This document shows, piece after piece, positions 5,776 through 10,194 of a DNA stretch of 10,194 nucleotides; position 1 is the first letter of the stretch; each line of letters begins with the position of its first letter. Both the position numbers and the translations under genes were made by a program. The stretch is from Clostridia bacterium. GTDB lineage: Bacteria > Bacillota_A > Clostridia > Oscillospirales > CAG-272. The notes under the pieces are model-generated. The model made no database searches. It saw nothing but the letters and a program-made list of their open reading frames with translations, and had not been told where the DNA came from. The stretch lies in contig JAGDAM010000229.1 in NCBI GenBank assembly GCA_017959485.1, positions 1 to 10,194 on the forward strand. Reading direction: 5' to 3'.

Positions 5776-6801
5776 ATGACCAAGATAGACATTTACTCCG
5801 GATTTCTCGGAGCGGGCAAGACAACACTCATAAAAAAGATGATCGCCGAGGCCTACTCGGGCGAGAATATCGTGCTTATCGAGAACGAATTCGGCGAGAT
5901 CGGGATCGACGGCGGCTTCCTTCAGGACGCCGGTATCAAAATCAACGAGATGAATTCGGGCTGCATCTGCTGCTCGCTCGTGGGCGATTTTCAGAAGGCG
6001 CTCGCGAAGGTTCTCGCGGATTATTCACCCGACAGGATAGTGATCGAACCGTCGGGAGTCGGAAAGCTTTCCGACGTTATCCGCGCCGTAAAGAACGCCG
6101 CGCCGGCCGGAGCCGTGCTCAACAGCTTCACCACCGTCGTCGACGTGAACAAGTGCAAAATGTATATGAAGAATTTCGGAGAATTCTTCAACGACCAGAT
6201 TGAAAACGCCGGATGCATCATTCTCAGCCACACCGCCGGATGTCCCGACGCGAAGCTGCAGGCAGCCGTCGCCATGCTTCGCGAACACAACGCGACCGCC
6301 GTCATAGTCACGACCGACTGGGACAAGCTGTCCGGAGCCGCCGTGCTTGAGGCAACCGAGAGACGCGACACCCTCGAAGCCGAACTCGCCCGCCTCGAAG
6401 CGGCCAAAGAAGAGGAGCATCACCACCATCATCACCATCACGACGACGACGTCGATGACGACGAATGCGGGTGCGGCGATCCCGAGTGCTCCTGCGGACA
6501 TCATCATCACCACCATCACGCCGACGAGATCTTCACGAGCTGGGGCGTCGAGACCGCCGCGAAGTTTACCGCGGAACAGATCGGAAAGATTCTCGAAAAA
6601 TTCGACGACGACGAGTCGCTCGGCACCGTCCTTCGCGCCAAAGGCATCGTCGAGGGCGAGGACGGCAACTGGATCCACTTCGATTACGTTCCGGGCGAAG
6701 CCGACGTCCGCGGCGGAAGCGCCGGAATCACCGGACGGCTCTGCGTTATCGGATCGAAACTCAACGAAAAGGAGATCGCGGCGCTCTTCGGCGTCGACTG
6801 A
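5776..6801 (+). CDS. COG0523/CobW-type metal-chaperone GTPase with His/Cys tracts
   Basis: The 341-aa G3E-family GTPase probably delivers or stores a divalent metal, most likely zinc. The N-terminal GTPase domain has Walker A GFLGAGKT (9-16), ENEFGEIGID (36-45), the metal-binding CxCC motif GCICCS (62-67) and EPSG (91-94). Where the G4 guanine-specificity motif NKxD is expected it has LSHTAG (150-155). A linker (213-248) holds eight His, an Asp-rich patch, ECGCGDPECSCG, and seven more His: a metal reservoir. The CobW C-terminal domain spans about 251-341. AAGGA (5760-5764) lies 11 nt before the ATG, and a TAATAAT motif (5751-5757) lies just above. The next gene, a second G3E GTPase, starts 6 bp after the stop. 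Confidence 0.92.
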   Translation: MTKIDIYSGFLGAGKTTLIKKMIAEAYSGENIVLIENEFGEIGIDGGFLQDAGIKINEMNSGCICCSLVGDFQKALAKVLADYSPDRIVIEPSGVGKLSDVIRAVKNAAPAGAVLNSFTTVVDVNKCKMYMKNFGEFFNDQIENAGCIILSHTAGCPDAKLQAAVAMLREHNATAVIVTTDWDKLSGAAVLEATERRDTLEAELARLEAAKEEEHHHHHHHHDDDVDDDECGCGDPECSCGHHHHHHHADEIFTSWGVETAAKFTAEQIGKILEKFDDDESLGTVLRAKGIVEGEDGNWIHFDYVPGEADVRGGSAGITGRLCVIGSKLNEKEIAALFGVD

Positions 6802-6807
6802 CGTAAT

Positions 6808-7755
6808 ATGAATACGCTGCCCGTATTTATAATAACCGGATTTCTCGAAGCCGGAAAGACTAAATACATACAGGAGATGCTGTCCGACAGCAGCTTCAAT
6901 ACCGGCGAAAAGACGCTCCTGCTCGTCTGCGAGGAAGGGGAGGAGGAGTACGATCCTTCATGCTTCGCGGCTCCGAACGTGAGGCAGGCGACGATTGAGT
7001 CGGAGGAGGAACTTACTCTTCCGGCGGTCGTCAAACTTCTCAAACTGCACAAATACGACCGGCTGATAGTCGAGTACAACGGTATGTGGGATCCCGGCAC
7101 CCTTTACAGCGCCCTTCCCGACAACGCGGTCGTCAACGATCAGGTCCTGATCGCCGACGCCTCCACCTTTGTCAACTACAACAACAATATGCGCCAGCAG
7201 GCGGTGCGTATGATTACCGACGCGGAGTACGTCATCTTCAACCGGTGCAGCGACGGTACCGACAGAGAACTTCTGCACAAGATAATCAGAACGAACAACC
7301 GCCGCTGTCCGATAACCTACGAGTTCACCGACGGACGTTTGGAGGACGACGCAATCGAGGATCCGTTGCCCTTTGACCTTTCGGCTCCCGTCGTGGTTAT
7401 CGAGGACCGCGACTACGCGCTCTTTTACCGGGATCTTTCCGAGAATATGAAAAATTATATCGGAAAGACGGTCAGGTTCAAGGGAGTCGCGGCCACCGAT
7501 CCGCACCTGCCGGCGGGACATTTTATCATCGGCAGGCACGTAATGACCTGCTGCGCCGCCGACATAACCTACATGGGCCTCGCGGCGAGGACAAAGGTGC
7601 TTCTGACGACGGTCAGAGACTACGACTGGTTCGTGATTGAAGCCGAAATAGTTCTCGAAAAGAGCCCGGTGTACCGTTCTCCGGGACCCGTTCTCGCAAT
7701 AAAATCGCTTTCGAGATCGACGCCTCCCGAGCAGCCGGTGGCGACGTTCTATTGA
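6808..7755 (+). CDS. Degenerate COG0523-type GTPase fused to a YcgQ/DUF1980-like domain
   Basis: The 315-aa protein has an N-terminal G3E-like P-loop domain: Walker A GFLEAGKT (11-18) and VEYNGMWDP (88-96) in the Walker B/switch position. It lacks the CxCC metal site; the equivalent stretch (about 56-69) reads PNVRQATIESEEEL. The G4 position is FNRCSD (144-149) instead of NKxD. The C-terminal ~110 residues (about 205-315) resemble the end of YcgQ (DUF1980/TIGR03943), including VGR-like IGRHVMTCCAAD (241-252) and an ending APxxP-like EQPVATFY. YcgQ works with a YcgR permease near zinc-responsive genes in Bacillus; no permease is seen here. There is no Shine-Dalgarno sequence and only 6 bp after the preceding stop, so reinitiation is likely. 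It probably partners the upstream GTPase. Confidence 0.85.
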   Translation: MNTLPVFIITGFLEAGKTKYIQEMLSDSSFNTGEKTLLLVCEEGEEEYDPSCFAAPNVRQATIESEEELTLPAVVKLLKLHKYDRLIVEYNGMWDPGTLYSALPDNAVVNDQVLIADASTFVNYNNNMRQQAVRMITDAEYVIFNRCSDGTDRELLHKIIRTNNRRCPITYEFTDGRLEDDAIEDPLPFDLSAPVVVIEDRDYALFYRDLSENMKNYIGKTVRFKGVAATDPHLPAGHFIIGRHVMTCCAADITYMGLAARTKVLLTTVRDYDWFVIEAEIVLEKSPVYRSPGPVLAIKSLSRSTPPEQPVATFY

Positions 7756-7765
7756 TTGTAGACCG

Positions 7766-7780
7766 TAATAATCATTATAT
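7766..7780. promoter_or_regulatory. Fur-family-like 7-1-7 dyad
   Basis: TAATAAT-C-ATTATAT is an imperfect 7-1-7 inverted repeat (perfect over ATAAT-C-ATTAT, 7768-7778). It resembles the TGATAATNATTATCA pattern of Fur-family sites, and lies 3 bp before the dehydrogenase ATG and directly after the metal GTPase pair. The region is AT-rich, so chance is a real alternative. Confidence 0.25.
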
Positions 7781-7783
7781 CAT

Positions 7784-8758
7784 ATGAACGCTGATCAAAA
7801 ACGATACGAAATAGCCGTGCTCGACGCGGTAACCCTCGGGGAGGATCTCGATCTGTCTCCGCTCGACGGTATCGGACGGGTTGCCGTCTATCCGAACACC
7901 GCCCGCGGAGAGATTTCCGCACGGCTTGCGAACGCCGAGGTCTGCCTCATAAACAAGGTGCGTCTGGGCAGGGAAGAGCTGGAGAGCGCTTCCCGGCTGA
8001 AGCTCATCTGTGTCGCGGCGACCGGGTACGACAACGTCGACGTCGCTTACTGCGAGTCGCGCGGACTCGCCGTCTGCAACGTCGCGGGATACTCGACCGC
8101 GAGCGTCTGCCAGCTGACCGTCGCGACGGCGCTCTGGCTCGTGACGAAGCTCGGGGCGTATACCGCCGCTGTCAGCGACGGCCGCTATTCGGCGGGCGGC
8201 TCGGCGAATATCCTCTCGCCGGTCTGGCATGAGATCTCCGGGATGACCTGGGGAATCGCCGGATACGGCAATATCGGAAGATCGGTCGGTGCGGTCGCGC
8301 GCTCTCTCGGGTGCCGGGTCCTCGCCTTTGCCAGAAGCGACAAGGGCGACGCCGAATATGCCGGTCTCGACCGTCTCTGCCGGGAGTCGGATATCATTTC
8401 GGTGCATCTCCCGCTGAACGACGCGACGAGAGGCATCTTTTCTGCCGAGAAGATCGCGCTGATGAAGAAAAACTGTATCTTCGTAAACGCGGCCAGGGGA
8501 GCCGTAGCAGACGAGGAGGCGCTTGCCGAGGCGGTTTTGGCGGGCAGGATCGGCGGACTCGGGTGCGACGTTTACAGTTCCGAGCCCTTCCGGTCCGACC
8601 ATCCTTTTTATCGCCTGCGGGGACTTGACAACGTCTGTCTGACGCCGCATATGGCCTGGGGCTCCGCCGAGGCCAGGAAGAGATGCCTTAACGAAATTAT
8701 ACTCAACGTCCGCGCCTTCGGTGCCGGCGAGCGGAGAAACCGCGTCGACCGCGGCTGA
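7784..8758 (+). CDS. D-isomer-specific 2-hydroxyacid dehydrogenase
   Basis: The 324-aa protein has the full layout of the family that reduces 2-oxoacids (glyoxylate, hydroxypyruvate and similar) to D-2-hydroxyacids. The catalytic residues are Arg238 (NAARGA), Glu267 (YSSEPF) and His289 (TPHMAW). The nucleotide-binding motif is GYGNIG (160-165). At the end of the second strand of that fold, where an acidic residue usually selects NAD, the sequence is LAFARS (180-185), so NADP may be preferred (inference). ATGYDNVD (79-86) is the substrate-binding loop typical of the hydroxypyruvate/glyoxylate reductase type. No Shine-Dalgarno sequence precedes the ATG, only an AT-rich leader. An oxidoreductase gene follows 18 bp after the stop, suggesting a shared pathway. 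Confidence 0.9.
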   Translation: MNADQKRYEIAVLDAVTLGEDLDLSPLDGIGRVAVYPNTARGEISARLANAEVCLINKVRLGREELESASRLKLICVAATGYDNVDVAYCESRGLAVCNVAGYSTASVCQLTVATALWLVTKLGAYTAAVSDGRYSAGGSANILSPVWHEISGMTWGIAGYGNIGRSVGAVARSLGCRVLAFARSDKGDAEYAGLDRLCRESDIISVHLPLNDATRGIFSAEKIALMKKNCIFVNAARGAVADEEALAEAVLAGRIGGLGCDVYSSEPFRSDHPFYRLRGLDNVCLTPHMAWGSAEARKRCLNEIILNVRAFGAGERRNRVDRG

Positions 8759-8776
8759 CCGTCGCGAGGAGTGAAC

Positions 8777-9958
8777 ATGCCTAAAACTATAAGAATAGGC
8801 GTCTTCGGATGCCGCAGAGGAAAGACCTATATCAAGGCGATCAAACTCGGAAAGATCCGCGGAGTAAGGGTGACCGCACTCTGCGACCGCGACGAGTCGA
8901 GGATGGAGGCATGCGCCGAATACTGTTATCACGGTCGGCTCGCTCCGAAGAGATTCACCGACGCCGGGGAATTCTTCGCGTCGGGACTGTTTGACGCAGT
9001 CATACTCTGCAACTATTTTCACGAGCACGCGCCGTGGGCGATCCGGGCTCTCGAAGCCGGAATCCACGTGCTCAGCGAGACGATGGCCGCGGCCACGCTG
9101 TCGGAGGCGGCCGCTCTCTGCGACGCTGCGGAACACAGCCGCGCCGTATATATGCTTGCCGAGAACTATCCCTATACGCGGGCCAATTTCGAGCTCCGCC
9201 GGCTTTACGGGGAAGGAAATCTCGGCAAGCTTCTGTTTGCCGAGGGCGAGTATATTCATCCTATGAGTCCGAAGGACAACGAGGAAATATCACGTCCGGA
9301 CGCCAACGGATATTACCATTGGCGCAAATATCTTCCGGTGACCTACTACAGCTCTCACTCGCTCGCCCCGCTCATTTTTATGACCGGCGAGGAGCCGGCG
9401 CGAGTCGTCGCAATGAGCGCGGCCGACGATCCGGAGCATGCCGCGGCCTACGGACGGCTGAAGCCGGAAGCGGTCGGCGTCATGCTGGTGACGACGAAAA
9501 ACGGAGCGGTTCTGCGTGTAAACGGGTCCTCCTATATGGGTATCCGCGGCAACTGGTACCGGCTCGGCTGCGTCAATGGCGGCGCGGAAACCGTGCGCGG
9601 AGAGGGATCGTACAAGGTCAGAGTGGGATACAACTCCTGGGCAGTCCCGGAAGGGAAGGAACAGCTTTCGGTTTACGAAGCCGAATGGGAGGACGGAGCC
9701 GACTGCGCCGATGCCTGCGGACACAGCGGAGGCGACTGGTGGGTAGTCAGGTATTTTGCCGACGCGGTCCGCGGCGAGCGCGATCCTTTCCCCGACGTTT
9801 ACGTCTCCGCGGTTATGGCGGCTACCGCCATCCTCGGTTACCGGTCGATCCTAAACGGCAATATTCCTTACGATATACCCGATTTCAGAGATTCGTCCGC
9901 GAGAGCTCTGCTGAGGGACGACCGCCTGTCGCCATTTCCGCCGGCGAAAGGGTTTTGA
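8777..9958 (+). CDS. Gfo/Idh/MocA-family oxidoreductase
   Basis: The 393-aa protein belongs to the NAD(P)-dependent sugar and cyclitol dehydrogenase family. The N-terminal Rossmann part starts IRIGVFGCRRG, then ALCDRDESR (35-43) and a strand ending ILCNYFHEHAPWA (76-88). The usual EKP motif that carries a catalytic lysine is replaced by SETMAA (100-105), so activity may differ or the subfamily may be unusual. The C-terminal half has ENYPYTR (129-135) and HWRKYLPVTYYSSHSLAPL (181-199), matching the substrate-binding sheet. I chose the ATG at 8777 because AGGAG (8767-8771) is 5 nt upstream; the GTG at 8771 overlaps that site and is a less likely start. Stop lies 12 bp before the next gene. Confidence 0.88.
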   Translation: MPKTIRIGVFGCRRGKTYIKAIKLGKIRGVRVTALCDRDESRMEACAEYCYHGRLAPKRFTDAGEFFASGLFDAVILCNYFHEHAPWAIRALEAGIHVLSETMAAATLSEAAALCDAAEHSRAVYMLAENYPYTRANFELRRLYGEGNLGKLLFAEGEYIHPMSPKDNEEISRPDANGYYHWRKYLPVTYYSSHSLAPLIFMTGEEPARVVAMSAADDPEHAAAYGRLKPEAVGVMLVTTKNGAVLRVNGSSYMGIRGNWYRLGCVNGGAETVRGEGSYKVRVGYNSWAVPEGKEQLSVYEAEWEDGADCADACGHSGGDWWVVRYFADAVRGERDPFPDVYVSAVMAATAILGYRSILNGNIPYDIPDFRDSSARALLRDDRLSPFPPAKGF

Positions 9959-9970
9959 AGGAAAATCAAA

Positions 9971-10194
9971 ATGAAAAAAACGCTCAACTCTTTTTATCTT
10001 CCGGTAAAATTCCGTTCCGGAGAGGGTGCGGTGCGGGAATGCGCCGGGGAGATCGCGACGCTCGGCAGCCGCTGTTTTATTCTGACCGGCGGCAGCTCCG
10101 CAAAGGCGTGCGGCGCGCTCGACGATCTTCTGTCGACGCTTGAAGCTCTCGGTATCGCCTGCCGCGTCTTCGGCGGAATAGAAAACAATCCGAC
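9971..10194 (+). CDS. Iron-containing alcohol dehydrogenase family protein, 3'-truncated by window edge
   Basis: An open frame from the ATG at 9971 runs to the last base without a stop (74 complete codons). The protein begins MKKTLNSFYLPVKFRSGEGA and continues with FILTGGSSAK (36-45), a Leu-rich helix LDDLLSTLEALGI, and VFGGIENNP at the end. This is the N-terminal NAD(P)-binding half of group III (iron-type) or glycerol-dehydrogenase-like alcohol dehydrogenases: a GxGA motif, then strand-GGxSS, then the ENNP turn. The metal-binding Asp/His residues lie beyond the window. AAGGA (9958-9962), overlapping the preceding stop, is a good ribosome binding site 8 nt upstream. It looks like the third enzyme of the same pathway as the two upstream dehydrogenases. 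Confidence 0.82.
   Translation, partial: MKKTLNSFYLPVKFRSGEGAVRECAGEIATLGSRCFILTGGSSAKACGALDDLLSTLEALGIACRVFGGIENNP

Noticed and set aside
6418..6519. His tracts as a cloning-tag artefact
   Set aside because: Eight and seven His codons use mixed CAT/CAC and lie in the linker where COG0523 proteins normally carry metal-binding His runs.
9065..9070. Further CACGTG, possible fifth parS
   Set aside because: Only the central six bases match; the flanks (AATC...CTCA) do not fit the palindrome.
7775..9259. 494-aa open frame on the - strand
   Set aside because: It lies opposite two well-recognised dehydrogenases, is very Arg-rich, and has no family motif; long antisense frames are common in GC-rich coding DNA.
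9034..10143. 369-aa open frame on the + strand in another phase
   Set aside because: It overlaps the oxidoreductase and alcohol dehydrogenase genes and is extremely Arg-rich, as expected from a frame-shifted reading.
1..10194. tRNA, rRNA or known riboswitch
   Set aside because: No cloverleaf, rRNA core segment or riboswitch consensus was recognised on either strand by eye; a covariance-model scan was not possible.

Overview
The window reads as chromosomal DNA from a moderately GC-rich member of the Bacillota, most likely an uncultured gut-type clostridium. This is inferred from the Soj/Spo0J-type parAB pair with TGTTNCACGTGAAACA-type parS sites, a two-gene COG0523 GTPase pair of a kind I recall from clostridia, and hairpin-rich ACCCTCATCCGG repeats resembling those of Oscillospiraceae-like genomes. 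No rRNA or marker gene is present, so the taxonomy stays tentative.

Positions 1-630 hold no gene I can support. They contain three copies of a hairpin-bearing repeat (one inverted, two direct), a pair of 31-bp inverted repeats enclosing 82 bp, and small palindromes. Positions 634-794 hold four near-perfect parS sites at an almost constant pitch of 47-49 bp. A strong sigma-A-like promoter (821-849) follows and reads into parA.

From 890 to the right edge every gene lies on the + strand, gaps are short, and I see no convincing terminator. The order is: parA and parB (chromosome segregation); a two-helix membrane protein of unknown role; a tightly packed set of MazG-like NTP pyrophosphohydrolase, exported MORN-repeat protein and phosphodiester-glycosidase (NAGPA) domain protein; two COG0523/CobW-type GTPases, the first with His/Cys metal-binding tracts and the second fused to a YcgQ/DUF1980-like C-terminal domain; and finally three dehydrogenase-type enzymes (D-2-hydroxyacid dehydrogenase, Gfo/Idh/MocA oxidoreductase, and an iron-type alcohol dehydrogenase cut by the window edge) that look like part of a sugar or hydroxyacid pathway.

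The items most worth following are the parS array beside structured repeats, the GTPase pair in which both members depart from the usual G4 motif and the second is a fusion lacking the CxCC site, and the covarying hairpin in the repeat copies. The GTPase pair is probably a known but poorly characterised clostridial arrangement rather than something wholly new.
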